A DNA stretch of 64,000 bases from Pragia fontium DSM 5563 = ATCC 49100 (GTDB taxonomy: Bacteria > Pseudomonadota > Gammaproteobacteria > Enterobacterales > Enterobacteriaceae): NCBI RefSeq assembly GCF_900112475.1, contig NZ_FOLW01000003.1, positions 118,081-182,080 of the forward strand. Direction: 5' to 3'. Both the position numbers and the translations under genes were made by a program. The notes under the pieces are model-generated. The model saw only the letters and a list, made by a program, of their open reading frames with translations, was not told where the DNA came from and did no database searches. Below, piece after piece: positions 48,684-57,804 of the stretch (positions are counted from its first letter, which is position 1; each line of letters begins with the position of its first letter).

Positions 48684-49070
48684 TTATTGAGCCTTGAGTA
48701 ATAGCTGGTAACCAACCGCAACGGCGATCAGACACAGGATAACGTTGAGCAAAATATTCAGCACCGCTTTAAGCCATTCTCCCTGAGTAAACAGAAGCAG
48801 CGTATCGAATGAAAAGGTTGAGAAGGTGGTTAACGCCCCGAGAAAACCAACGCCAATTAATGGACGCCAGTGGGGTGAAATTAATGAACCATTGGCCAAG
48901 GCTGACATTAGTAACCCCATAATCAGTGAACCACCGACGTTGACCGCGAGAGTGGCATAGGGAAAATTATTGCCAAACCACTGGGTAAACCAATGAGTGA
49001 TTTGAAAACGGCTGATAGCACCAACGGCACCGCCGAATGCAACAATCATTAATGTGATGCCATGGCTCAT
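48684..49070 (-). CDS. crcB: Fluoride ion channel CrcB (FluC)
   Basis: This 128-residue membrane protein has four helices and acts as a dual-topology dimer that exports fluoride. The family motif GALTTFSTFSFD (about 78-89) and GGAVGAISRFQ (about 14-24) are present. The ATG at 49070 follows GGGAG. It is a single gene. The 5' leader carries another well-initiated short frame that overlaps the start in a different phase. No canonical fluoride riboswitch was recognised. Confidence 0.94.
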   Translation of the reverse strand: MSHGITLMIVAFGGAVGAISRFQITHWFTQWFGNNFPYATLAVNVGGSLIMGLLMSALANGSLISPHWRPLIGVGFLGALTTFSTFSFDTLLLFTQGEWLKAVLNILLNVILCLIAVAVGYQLLLKAQ

Positions 49071-49164
49071 TTTTTCTCCCGTAACGCGCTGAATAGGATT
49101 GAGTAAATATACTGTTTATTTGAAGTAAGGCATCAGAGTCGGGTCTGAAAGCTAATCGATGCAT
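48967..49164 (-). other. Leader open frame overlapping the crcB start
   Basis: A 65-codon frame starts at an ATG preceded at ideal spacing by AGGGAGGG, a stronger ribosome site than that of crcB. It begins MHRLAFRPDSDALLQ and runs 104 bp into crcB in another phase. Ribosomes on it would pass over the crcB start, so it may couple or attenuate expression. The peptide has no recognised family. Confidence 0.25.
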
Positions 49165-49342
49165 ATTATCCCTCCCTATAGCGTAGAGCAATATTTGGCA
49201 GATATTAACCGAGGTTATTGAGGTGATGGGGGAAAGCTGGGCGATGATGTATGAGTACCGTTTGATAAGTACATAAGGTATGACATGGCTGTCAGGGCTT
49301 AGGATGTAGCTAAAATCATTTAATTTGAATTCAGTGAATGTT

Positions 49343-49389
49343 TCGTCCGTAAAGAGAACGCTGGAATATTCGCTTTTCCTTACGGACGA
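49343..49389. repeat. Inverted repeat with 10-bp arms
   Basis: TCGTCCGTAA at 49343-49352 is mirrored by TTACGGACGA at 49380-49389. The left edge (GAATGTTTCGTCC) is shared with the interspersed repeat at 62168-62180. No gene is present. Confidence 0.65.
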
Positions 49390-49413
49390 GGGTAATGTTT
49401 TTGAGTTCGACGG

Positions 49414-49591
49414 GCGTCGGGCCTAGGCTTCTTAGGGGCCGTTATGAGACACATTCATGTGTCTCACCCTACGGGCCAGCACGAGTGCTGTTCAAATTTG
49501 TTCCTGACAAATTTGTCGGCAGCTAAAGCTGCTACGACCCCAACGGACAACGCCTTAGCGTTGAACAACACTCAGTGTTGGCCCGAAGGGC
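49414..49591. repeat. Array of short hairpins (dispersed element, long copy)
   Basis: Seven tightly spaced inverted repeats with tiny loops: 49446-49465 (8-bp stem), 49477-49490 (6), 49493-49515 (8), 49519-49532 (6), 49548-49563 (6), 49566-49580 (7) and 49581-49591 (4). The outer words GCGTCGGGCCTA (49414-49425) and GGCAGCTAAAGCTGCTACG (49518-49536) recur in inverse orientation near 31.4 kb. There is no open frame. It lies downstream of tktA and upstream of crcB. Confidence 0.8.
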
Positions 49592-49660
49592 AGGCTACAG
49601 AATGTTGCCTGTAAAACTCTCCCTACGATTGAGTATATTAGGACTTTGTTATCAATCAGA

Positions 49661-49684
49661 AGCCCCGATATTGATATCGGGGCT
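49661..49684 (-). terminator. Probable terminator downstream of tktA
   Basis: A 10-bp stem (AGCCCCGATA / TATCGGGGCT) with a short loop lies 20 bp past the transketolase stop codon on the minus strand. The following T run is poor, so efficiency is uncertain. Confidence 0.6.
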
Positions 49685-49704
49685 CATTACACGTTAAAAC
49701 AATC

Positions 49705-51699
49705 TTACTTCAACAACGCACGCGCATGCGTCAGCACGTTATCCACCGTAAAGCCAAACTCAGCAAACAACTGGTCTGCCGGTGCAGATTCGCCGAAGCT
49801 GTGCATGCCCACGATGTGGCCATTTAAGCCCACATACTTGAACCAAAAATCGGCAATACCCGCTTCCACGGCCACGCGTGCGCTTACCGCTGACGGCAGC
49901 ACCGACTCACGGTAGTTCTCATCCTGACGGTCAAACACTTCGGTTGATGGCATGGAAACCACGCGCACCTGACGACCTTCTGCCGTCAGTTTCGCCGCTG
50001 CATCAACCGCCAGACTCACTTCAGAGCCAGTGGCAATCAGAATCAGCTCAGGCACTCCAGCGCAATCCTTCAGGATATAGCCGCCCCGCGCCACGTTCGC
50101 CAATTGCTCCGCGGTGCGCGGCTGTTGAACCAGATTCTGACGAGAGAAGATAAGCGCACTTGGGCCAGTTAAATGCTCAATGGCATATTTCCACGCCACT
50201 GCCGATTCAACCTGGTCACACGGACGCCAGGTGCTCATATTTGGCGTCAGGCGCAAACTAGCCATTTGCTCTACCGGCTGGTGCGTTGGGCCATCTTCAC
50301 CCAGACCAATGGAGTCATGGGTATAGACAAACACGCTGCGAATTTTCATCAGCGCTGCCATGCGTACCGCATTACGGGCATATTCCATAAACATCAGGAA
50401 GGTGGCGCCGTAAGGAATAAATCCGCCGTGTAGCGCAATCCCGTTCATGATGGCCGACATACCAAACTCACGTACGCCGTAATGGATATAGTTACCCGCC
50501 AGGTCGTCAACAATTGACTTCGAGCCCGACCACATGGTCAGGTTGCTGGGTGCCAGGTCGGCAGAGCCACCAAGGAATTCCGGTAACACTTTACCAAAGG
50601 CTTCCAGGGCATTCTGTGAGGCTTTACGGCTGGCAATGTTGGCTGGGTTAGCCTGAAGCTGTTCAATAAACGTCTGCGCTTCGCTGGCCCAGTTCGCCGG
50701 TAGTTCATGATTCACACGACGTTTAAACTCAGCGGCTAAAGCTGGATGGGCGGCCTGATAGGCGGCAAACTGCTTATCCCACTGCTGTTCTTTGGCCTGA
50801 CCGGCGGCTTTCGCATCCCAGTCGGCATAGATATCCTGAGGAATAACAAACGGCTCATATTTCCAGCCTAATGCTTCACGGGTAGCGGCTACTTCAGCGG
50901 CTCCTAACGGTGCGCCATGGCTGTCATGAGTACCGGCTTTATTCGGTGAACCGAAGCCAATCACGGTTTTACACATTAACAGAGAAGGCTTGCCGGTTTC
51001 TTTTTGTGCTTGCTCAACCGCCTGACGGATAGCGTCTGCATCATGACCATCAATACCGCGAATCACGTGCCAGCCATAGGCTTCAAAACGCATCGCCGTA
51101 TCATCGGTAAACCAGCCCTCAACGTGTCCGTCGATAGAGATACCGTTGTCATCATAAAACGCAATCAGTTTGCCCAGCTTCAGGGTCGCTGCCAGTGAGC
51201 AAGCTTCATGGGAAACCCCTTCCATCATGCAGCCATCACCCATAAAGGTATAAGTGTAATGGTCGACAATCTCATGGTTTGGACGGTTAAACTGCGCCGC
51301 TAAGGTACGTTCAGCAATCGCCATACCCACCGCATTACAGATACCCTGACCCAGCGGGCCGGTAGTGGTTTCTACGCCCGGCGCATAGCCGTATTCCGGA
51401 TGGCCCGGGGTGCGCGAATGGAGCTGACGGAACTGCTTCAGGTCATCAATAGACAGGTCATAGCCAGTCAGGTGTAGCAGGCTATAAATCAGCATTGAGC
51501 CATGGCCGTTGGAAAGTACAAAGCGGTCGCGATTCACCCAGTTAGGGTTGGTTGGATTATGGTTCAGGAAACCGCGCCACAGCACTTCGGCGATATCCGC
51601 CATGCCCATTGGGGCACCGGGATGGCCGGAATTGGCCTTTTGCACCGCATCCATACTCAGGGCGCGGATAGCGTTAGCGAGTTCTTTATGAGAAGGCAT
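49705..51699 (-). CDS. tktA: Transketolase
   Basis: This is a 664-residue thiamine diphosphate enzyme that transfers two-carbon units between sugar phosphates in the pentose phosphate pathway. The N-terminus ([20 protein letters not shown]) and the ThDP/Mg site [13 protein letters not shown] (about 154-166) are clear, as is the pyrimidine domain (about 355-530). The ATG at 51699 matches the start of known transketolases and has GGAG upstream; a start at 51711 is less likely. It follows talA by 94 bp. Assignment to the A or B form cannot be made from the sequence alone; the talA neighbour recalls the E. coli talA-tktB pair. Confidence 0.93.
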   Translation of the reverse strand: MPSHKELANAIRALSMDAVQKANSGHPGAPMGMADIAEVLWRGFLNHNPTNPNWVNRDRFVLSNGHGSMLIYSLLHLTGYDLSIDDLKQFRQLHSRTPGHPEYGYAPGVETTTGPLGQGICNAVGMAIAERTLAAQFNRPNHEIVDHYTYTFMGDGCMMEGVSHEACSLAATLKLGKLIAFYDDNGISIDGHVEGWFTDDTAMRFEAYGWHVIRGIDGHDADAIRQAVEQAQKETGKPSLLMCKTVIGFGSPNKAGTHDSHGAPLGAAEVAATREALGWKYEPFVIPQDIYADWDAKAAGQAKEQQWDKQFAAYQAAHPALAAEFKRRVNHELPANWASEAQTFIEQLQANPANIASRKASQNALEAFGKVLPEFLGGSADLAPSNLTMWSGSKSIVDDLAGNYIHYGVREFGMSAIMNGIALHGGFIPYGATFLMFMEYARNAVRMAALMKIRSVFVYTHDSIGLGEDGPTHQPVEQMASLRLTPNMSTWRPCDQVESAVAWKYAIEHLTGPSALIFSRQNLVQQPRTAEQLANVARGGYILKDCAGVPELILIATGSEVSLAVDAAAKLTAEGRQVRVVSMPSTEVFDRQDENYRESVLPSAVSARVAVEAGIADFWFKYVGLNGHIVGMHSFGESAPADQLFAEFGFTVDNVLTHARALLK

Positions 51700-51793
51700 T
51701 ATTAACTCCATTGAAATAAGGGATATCAGGATAAATTAAACGTCTTGTTATTATTGAGGGCTATAGTTATATCAGTTTATTTATCCCAAGAAG

Positions 51794-52765
51794 TTAAATT
51801 TTTATCTTATCTGACGACAGACGCGCTGCCAGCATGGTTTCCAGCTTTTGCTGATCGGCGGCAAACAGACGAATACCTTCAGCCAATTTATCCACCGCCA
51901 TCGGATCCTGATTATACTGCCAGCGAAACTCCGCTTCGGTCATTTTACTGGGGGGATTGAGGACTTCGTTGGTAGGCGCTAACTTTCTGGCTACCGAACC
52001 GTTACTCTCCTGTAACTGTTTTAGCAGAGCAGGGGAAATGGTCAGGCGATCGCAACCGGCCAGCGCCAGTATTTGTTCAGTGCGTCGGAAGCTGGCTCCC
52101 ATAATGACGGTAGGGTAGCGATGCTGTTTATAATATTGGTAGATATGACGAACGGAAACCACGCCAGGATCGGTTTCCGCCTGATAATCAGTGATAGGCT
52201 GATTGGCCTGATACCAGTCATAGATGCGGCCAACAAACGGTGAAATTAAATAGACGCCGGCCTCTGCACAGGCTCTGGCCTGCGCAAATGAGAAAAGCAG
52301 GGTCAGGTTGCAATGAATCCCTTCGTTTTCCAGCTCTTCCGCTGCGCGAATCCCTTCCCAGGTGGCTGCCAGCTTGATCAATATGCGTGATTTATCGATG
52401 CCGGCTTTTTGATAAAGAGAAATCAGCTTACGGGCTTTTGCCACACACATTCCGCGGTCAAACGACAGGCGAGCATCTACTTCGGTTGAAATTCTGCCGG
52501 GAATGCTGTTAACGATTTCTGCGCCGATATACACCGCGATCCGATCGCTGGCGTTAATTAACTGCGTGGCTTTATCTCCGCCTTGTGTTTTAGCATCGTT
52601 AATTGCGGCATCGATAAGGTGTTGGTATTGGGGGAGTTCGGCGGCTTTTAGAATCAGAGAGGGATTGGTGGTGGCATCTTCCGGTGAAAACTGGCGGATA
52701 GAGTCAAGATCGCCACTGTCAGCCACTACCGTGGTGACTTGTTTTAGTGCTTCGAGCTGGTTCAT
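51794..52765 (-). CDS. talA: Transaldolase
   Basis: This is a 323-residue Schiff-base aldolase that exchanges three-carbon units between sedoheptulose 7-phosphate and glyceraldehyde 3-phosphate. Motifs: [15 protein letters not shown] (about 30-44), the catalytic lysine in [18 protein letters not shown] (about 126-143), and [15 protein letters not shown]. It reads closer to E. coli TalA than TalB. It precedes tktA and follows rpiB, forming a compact pentose phosphate cluster. Confidence 0.94.
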   Translation of the reverse strand: MNQLEALKQVTTVVADSGDLDSIRQFSPEDATTNPSLILKAAELPQYQHLIDAAINDAKTQGGDKATQLINASDRIAVYIGAEIVNSIPGRISTEVDARLSFDRGMCVAKARKLISLYQKAGIDKSRILIKLAATWEGIRAAEELENEGIHCNLTLLFSFAQARACAEAGVYLISPFVGRIYDWYQANQPITDYQAETDPGVVSVRHIYQYYKQHRYPTVIMGASFRRTEQILALAGCDRLTISPALLKQLQESNGSVARKLAPTNEVLNPPSKMTEAEFRWQYNQDPMAVDKLAEGIRLFAADQQKLETMLAARLSSDKIKI

Positions 52766-52843
52766 AAGGGATTTCCTTTAATCATATATAAACCGTGATC
52801 CCAGCCCACCGTATTCATAGTGAGCCAGGCATAACAGCGCGTG

Positions 52844-53302
52844 TCAGCCACGCTGCATTTGTTGTTCGTAATAACCGATCTTGTCAACTTTAGGCGCTGA
52901 GTTACCACCATCAAATTCGGCATCGAGCCAGTTATCGACAATGGTTTTTGCCAGTTCTAACCCGATGACGCGCGCGCCTAACGAGATAATTTGTGCATCA
53001 TTGCTTTTTCTTGCTCGTTGAGCCGAGTAGGCATCATGACACTGGGCGGCACGTATACCGGGGACTTTATTGGCGGTGATGCTCATACCGATCCCGGTGC
53101 CGCAAATTAGGATCCCGCGTTCATGGGTGCCGGCTTTGATCGCCTGAGCGACTTGCATGGCAATATCTGGATAGATCGTTGGCTCACTTTGCCGATCGCA
53201 ACTGTAATCAATAACCTTGATGCCTTTCTGTTGTAGATAGCTCACCAGTTGGTTTTTCATCTCAATCGCCGCATCGTCACAGCCGATAGCAATGGGTAAC
53301 AT
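52844..53302 (-). CDS. rpiB: Ribose 5-phosphate isomerase B (RpiB/LacAB family)
   Basis: This is a 152-residue isomerase that interconverts ribose 5-phosphate and ribulose 5-phosphate. The family core GILICGTGIGMSITANKVPGIRAAQCHDAYSA contains the catalytic cysteine (about 68) and His (about 92-101), and the phosphate-binding N-terminal AIGCDDAAIEMK is present. Allose 6-phosphate isomerase activity is possible in this family. It lies first in the rpiB-talA-tktA run and is downstream of a SorC-type regulator. Confidence 0.9.
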   Translation of the reverse strand: MLPIAIGCDDAAIEMKNQLVSYLQQKGIKVIDYSCDRQSEPTIYPDIAMQVAQAIKAGTHERGILICGTGIGMSITANKVPGIRAAQCHDAYSAQRARKSNDAQIISLGARVIGLELAKTIVDNWLDAEFDGGNSAPKVDKIGYYEQQMQRG

Positions 53303-53809
53303 ATTTCACCTCTTTACAGATTAACGGTAATTCGATCGCGTTGCTGCTGCCATGTCACATCGGCTATCTACCGGGTTAAGGAGAGTGAGTCGTGTGATGA
53401 CTGTTGCCTCAACTACGGCATTGACGCGAAATAAACAACAAAAGTTCAATGACTGTTCTTTTGTTTTATACTCGTGCTTTTCATATGTTAAGTCAATAAA
53501 CTTATGTTCAGTTTTAGCGTTATTCTGATCGGTTTGTGAGTGCGGTGCTTATTTTAAGTCCTTTTTAGGCCCGTAATAATTAATAAACGGTGTGATTTAT
53601 ACTCGATTTCATCTGATTAATTGCTGATTTGAACAATAGTATTTTTGTTAATCTTATGTTCATTCTGGGCGGTTAACGATTTAGAACCGTGGGCTATCGA
53701 AGGAGCCCGATGAGGCTAGGTCATGATGGCGGGGATGAGAGAGTATTCAGCTAAGATGGCGTAAAAAAGAGTATTTACGCCAGTTGAAGCATTAAGATAT
53801 GGGTGGATA
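53303..53809. promoter_or_regulatory. Regulatory spacer upstream of rpiB
   Basis: This 507-bp spacer is gene-free. The 10-mer CTTATGTTCA occurs twice exactly (53501-53510 and 53653-53662), and further TGTTC/GAACA half-sites are scattered through it, including GAACA at 53631. These look like half-sites for the adjacent SorC-family regulator. A rpiB promoter is expected but no -35/-10 pair was fixed with confidence. Confidence 0.45.
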
Positions 53810-54778
53810 TTATTGCTGCTGTAGCATATTCAGAATAGTACGTGCATTGGCCGCGCTGGTGGCAATAATATCAATGGCGCCGGTACGTAATGCGCCAAGA
53901 ATAGCCAGGGCTTTGGTGCTCTCAGAGGCAATGGCAATCACACAAGGAATTTGGCGCAGCTCTTCAGTGCTGAGGCCGATAACGCGATCGTTCATCACGG
54001 TATTGGCCGGTTGGCCTTGAGAATTAAAGAAGTCATAGCCGGCAATTTCACCGGTCACCCCTTGATGCAGACTGGCATCAACGATTTCCTGCGGTGTAAA
54101 CCAACCCAGCTTAACCATGTAGCTGTTTTCATTCATATCCCCGATGCCAACCAGAGCAATATCGGCTTTTCTTGCCCGATCCAGCGTCTCTTTAATGGTT
54201 CCGTTTTGCATAAAGGCTTCTTTTAGCGCACGGTTTTCCACATAGGCGGGGGCATAAAGGGTTTCGCTGGTACCGCCAAATTTTTTGGCCAGACGCCGGC
54301 TGATATGGTCAGCGTTAATCGCATCACCGGGGCGATGTGTGCCGCCGATGCCACAGATAAATTTGCAGTTTCTTTCCGGTACGATGCTGACGTGGTCTGC
54401 CACCGCGGCAATATTTCGCCCTTGGCCGACCGCCAGTACCGTGTTGTCTTTTAAGTTGGTAGCCAGATAGCCGGAAACCAGTGACGCGACCTGACGCCGC
54501 TGTTCATCTTCATCCTGATTATCCAGAGCAATCAATGCGCGCTTTAGACCAAAATGTTCGATCAACTGTTGTTCCAGACGGGTGCTGAATACCGGATGGT
54601 AACGTACGGTAATTTCTACAATGCCTTCTGACTTGGCTCGCTTTAATAATCGACCTACTTTAATTCTTGATATGCCGAATTTATGCGCGATCTCTTCCTG
54701 AGTCATTTCATCCTGATAATAAGCCACCGCAATTTCTGTCAGTAGTTCATTGTCTTGAGGAACGGTCTGTTTTTCCAT
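53810..54778 (-). CDS. SorC-family sugar-binding transcriptional regulator
   Basis: This 322-residue regulator has an N-terminal HTH (about 12-58; DEMTQEEIAHKFGISRIKVGRLLKRA) and a C-terminal sugar phosphate-binding domain of the SorC/DeoR-effector type (VLAVGQGRNIAAVADH, ICGIGGTHRPGDAINAD, VGIGDMNENSYMVK). It lies upstream of rpiB-talA-tktA on the same strand and is the likely regulator of that cluster. Its own upstream spacer holds two strong palindromes with the same TTC-type ends. Confidence 0.9.
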   Translation of the reverse strand: MEKQTVPQDNELLTEIAVAYYQDEMTQEEIAHKFGISRIKVGRLLKRAKSEGIVEITVRYHPVFSTRLEQQLIEHFGLKRALIALDNQDEDEQRRQVASLVSGYLATNLKDNTVLAVGQGRNIAAVADHVSIVPERNCKFICGIGGTHRPGDAINADHISRRLAKKFGGTSETLYAPAYVENRALKEAFMQNGTIKETLDRARKADIALVGIGDMNENSYMVKLGWFTPQEIVDASLHQGVTGEIAGYDFFNSQGQPANTVMNDRVIGLSTEELRQIPCVIAIASESTKALAILGALRTGAIDIIATSAANARTILNMLQQQ

Positions 54779-54897
54779 TTGTTTATGCCCTTTCAGTCAA
54801 TCATGCACATTGTGAAGCGTCATGATGATTTATTGCTCAATGACAAAAGCTATCGCATTGAATAATAGCAAGGATTAGAACATTTGTTATGTAGCAT

Positions 54898-54920
54898 GAA
54901 CAGATAATTTTCATTTGTTC
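54898..54920. promoter_or_regulatory. Candidate SorC operator 1
   Basis: A 23-bp site with inverted ends GAACA and TGTTC, about 120 bp upstream of the SorC gene start. Its length and its GAAC/GTTC ends are shared with the site at 55048-55070. Confidence 0.4.
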
Positions 54921-55047
54921 TTTATTCATGGCTTTTATCTTGGCTGGAAAAAGCGATTCAGTTCACGAAAGTCGGGGGATTTGCCAATAAAAAACCGCTA
55001 ATGGGACGTTTGTCTTTTTTTATTGCATAATTTTTGCTGATATTTTT

Positions 55048-55070
55048 GAACGAAAGTTTATATTTCGTTC
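55048..55070. promoter_or_regulatory. Candidate SorC operator 2
   Basis: A 23-bp palindrome GAACGAAA-N7-TTTCGTTC with perfect 8-bp arms, in the spacer upstream of the SorC gene. It is AT-rich in the centre, as many operators are. Binding is inferred. Confidence 0.45.
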
Positions 55071-55239
55071 TTTTGTTTGATTGTCGGAGAGAGGTACAGC
55101 GGCTACAAAGCTAGCCGCTTGATGAACTCATTACTTAAAGAATGGATAGTTGAACAATAGATAGTTGAACAATAAATAGTTGAACTAACAAATACGGGCT
55201 GAGTCAGTTATCCAAAGTAGACTGAATAGGGGGAACAGG

Positions 55240-56196
55240 TCACATCCCATTCTTGACCCTGACAATATCTGCGACAATGGCGATGCCAATCTCTGCCGGG
55301 GTTTTGCTACCAATGGGCAGTCCTATCGGCGCATGAATACGGCTTAGCTGATCTTGAGTCAGTTCGCCGATATCCGTCAGCCGCTGTCGGCGTTTGGCGC
55401 TGGTGCGTTCCGATCCCATGACGCCAATATAAAACGCCGGAGTATGAACCGCTTCCATCATGGTTAAGTCATCCATACGTGGATCGTGCGTTAAGGCGAC
55501 AATCGCGGTATTGGGATGAACCCCGCCCTGTTCGATATATCGAGCAGGAAAAATATCAAGAATAGGCATATCCAGATGAGCAAAGTTTTCCATTACCTCA
55601 GGGCGAGGTTCACAGATAATCACTTCAAAACCTAATGCGGCGGCGAACTGGGCGCAGTATTGGCCAACGCTCGACAGACCGGCAATAATAATCCGCGTGA
55701 CTGCTCCGAGATAAAGAGTGACTTCGTTGTCGTGATGTTCCACTACCGGGCCGGAACCCCGCTGGCAAGGTTCAGGTAACTGGCTGGCGTGGGGAAGCGT
55801 TACTCGCTTAACCCACTGGCCTTGTCCTTTGAGGGCATTCTCGATATGCCTTAAGTGGTTAAGGCTTTCTTCCCCAGGTTGTAGGTATTCTACCAATACG
55901 TCGATCGAACCGCCGCACGGTAGCGCCACTGACGTTCTTGGTGAACCTGCACCGTAGCGAACGATCTGACTCGGCTGTCTGAATTCTCCGTTGGCAATAC
56001 GCTCAAGAAAATCGTCTTCAACACAGCCGCCGGATAGCGAACCGCTAAATTGACCAGCAGAAATAGCCGACATCATGGCACCCGGCCCGCGCGGCGATGA
56101 ACCATAGGTATTGAGTACGGTACAAAGCCATATCGGCTGCTGTTGTTCAATCCAGCCGATGCTACGCTGAATCACTTCGAGTTCCATGTGCTGCAT
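55240..56196 (-). CDS. XdhC/CoxI-family molybdenum cofactor chaperone
   Basis: This is a 318-residue protein that in relatives binds molybdenum cofactor, promotes its sulfuration and inserts it into xanthine dehydrogenase-type enzymes. The N-terminal XdhC_CoxI domain (about 12-80) has NTYGSSPRGPGAMM and SGSLSGGCVEDDF. The C-terminal Rossmann domain (about 168-300) starts RIIIAGLSSVGQYCAQ. It is last in the operon after the trihaem cytochrome, 175 bp apart, and most likely serves the Mo subunit encoded upstream. The start could be one of two Met codons. Confidence 0.9.
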   Translation of the reverse strand: MQHMELEVIQRSIGWIEQQQPIWLCTVLNTYGSSPRGPGAMMSAISAGQFSGSLSGGCVEDDFLERIANGEFRQPSQIVRYGAGSPRTSVALPCGGSIDVLVEYLQPGEESLNHLRHIENALKGQGQWVKRVTLPHASQLPEPCQRGSGPVVEHHDNEVTLYLGAVTRIIIAGLSSVGQYCAQFAAALGFEVIICEPRPEVMENFAHLDMPILDIFPARYIEQGGVHPNTAIVALTHDPRMDDLTMMEAVHTPAFYIGVMGSERTSAKRRQRLTDIGELTQDQLSRIHAPIGLPIGSKTPAEIGIAIVADIVRVKNGM

Positions 56197-56371
56197 TACG
56201 AGTAGCCTGTCAAAAGTTTAAAAGTCGGATAAAACCTATACCAAGATCGGCGTTAACCGTTAATTGGTTAGCGAAAAGCCCGATGATTCGCCGTGCGAAT
56301 GTTGGCTTAGCCTACGACGACCGGTTCCGTTTTTTATCGGAACCATGTGAAGTGTAGGCTAGCTTATCGGT

Positions 56372-57691
56372 TTAGTTATCCTTCTCTGTCTCCAGCCTGA
56401 TTTGTTTCACTCGTTCGGCCAGATCCGGCCACGCCGGCTGTTTGGCAAAATCTTCCCGCAGATAACTTAACAGCGCGACAATTTGCTGATCGTTCATGTT
56501 GTAGCGGAAAGCGGGCATATAACCCAATTTGTCGGTTGCCGGTGACTGAATACCGTTAAGAATAATATGAATCATATTATCCGGCGAAGACTCATACAGG
56601 TTGCTGTTTAGGGCGATTGATGGCTTAACCCCGTTTAATGCCGGGCCACTATCTTGGTTATGGCAAGCCATACAGGCTCCGGAGAAAATACGCGCTCCTT
56701 GAGAGGTTAATGGCTCAATCTGGCTATATGCTTTCAGATTAATATCCGCCGCGGCTTTTTCTCGGTCGCCGTCAGGTATTTTGGTTTCTGAACCTTGAAA
56801 CGACAGCAGATAGGTCGCGATAGCCATGAGATCGGCATCAGACTGCGCCGATAATCCCTCTTTCACCACCGGTGCCATCGGACCCGCTGCGACACCATGA
56901 TTAATGGAGAAACCGGTACGCATATACTCAACCAGCTCTTGTTTATTCCAACCTAACGGTGACGGTGAGTGTTGATTTAACGCTGGGGCAATCCAGCCTT
57001 CAGCCACGCCGCCGCCCAAATAGTCAGCGCCAGTTTTCTCGGCAAACATCAGATTACGAGGCGTATGGCAGGCACTACAGTGGCCTAAACCTTCGACTAA
57101 GTAAGCACCACGATTCCACTCTTCACTTTGCGCGGTATCTGGCTGATAGGCGCCCGGAGAGAGAAACAGCAAGTTCCAGGCCGAGATTCCACGACGAATA
57201 TTGAACGGAAATGAAAGGTCGGTTTTCGGATTATGACTTTTCACCGCGGTTTGCGACATCAAATAGGCGTACAACGCTTCCAGATCCGCATCGCTGGTTT
57301 TAGTAAAGGCGGTATATGGAAAGGCGGGATACAGGTAGTTACCTTCTCGGTCGATACCTTCTCTCATTGCACGCTTAAAGGCGTCAAAGCTCCAGCTACC
57401 GATGCCCGTTTCAACATCTGGGGTGATATTGGTGGTGTAAATGGTGCCGAAAGGAATTTCAATTGCTAAACCACCGGTATTGGTCACGCCATCTTTACTG
57501 GTATGGCAAACCGCACAATCGCCAGCGTCTGCCAAGAGTTTGCCTCGGGCCACCATTTCATCAGAAAACTTGGCCGGGTTGCTCGCGTTTAACGGCTCAA
57601 TTTCAGGATGGCTGCTATACCAAAGACCGGCTACGCCGACCACCGCAACGATAGCAACACACCAGCCTAATACACGTTTAAGCCTCATCAT
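56372..57691 (-). CDS. Membrane-anchored trihaem cytochrome c of the Mo hydroxylase
   Basis: This 439-residue cytochrome has an N-terminal anchor/signal (about 7-25) and three haem motifs: CAVCH (about 59), CSACH (about 207) and CMACH (about 346). Layout and spacing match the trihaem cytochrome at 23.7-25 kb and the alcohol dehydrogenase cytochrome subunit family. Here it follows the Mo subunit gene and should take electrons from the periplasmic hydroxylase to the quinone pool or an oxidase. It replaces the usual FAD subunit of cytoplasmic xanthine dehydrogenases. Confidence 0.92.
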   Translation of the reverse strand: MMRLKRVLGWCVAIVAVVGVAGLWYSSHPEIEPLNASNPAKFSDEMVARGKLLADAGDCAVCHTSKDGVTNTGGLAIEIPFGTIYTTNITPDVETGIGSWSFDAFKRAMREGIDREGNYLYPAFPYTAFTKTSDADLEALYAYLMSQTAVKSHNPKTDLSFPFNIRRGISAWNLLFLSPGAYQPDTAQSEEWNRGAYLVEGLGHCSACHTPRNLMFAEKTGADYLGGGVAEGWIAPALNQHSPSPLGWNKQELVEYMRTGFSINHGVAAGPMAPVVKEGLSAQSDADLMAIATYLLSFQGSETKIPDGDREKAAADINLKAYSQIEPLTSQGARIFSGACMACHNQDSGPALNGVKPSIALNSNLYESSPDNMIHIILNGIQSPATDKLGYMPAFRYNMNDQQIVALLSYLREDFAKQPAWPDLAERVKQIRLETEKDN

Positions 57692-57804
57692 TATTTATCC
57701 ATTTATTTGGCGTTTATCGGTCAACGCTCAGAGTCCAAAAGTCACATGGCGTCCGTCGCTAAGTTAGCTTGACGGACGCGATATTCAGTCCAATTATCGG
57801 CTAA

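Noticed and set aside
49071-49200. Fluoride riboswitch ahead of crcB
   Set aside because: A TGATGCC word is present but the paired GGnGATGG segment and the AACCGC core of the motif are missing.
49446-49591. CRISPR array
   Set aside because: The hairpin units differ in sequence and spacing and there are no identical repeats or cas genes.
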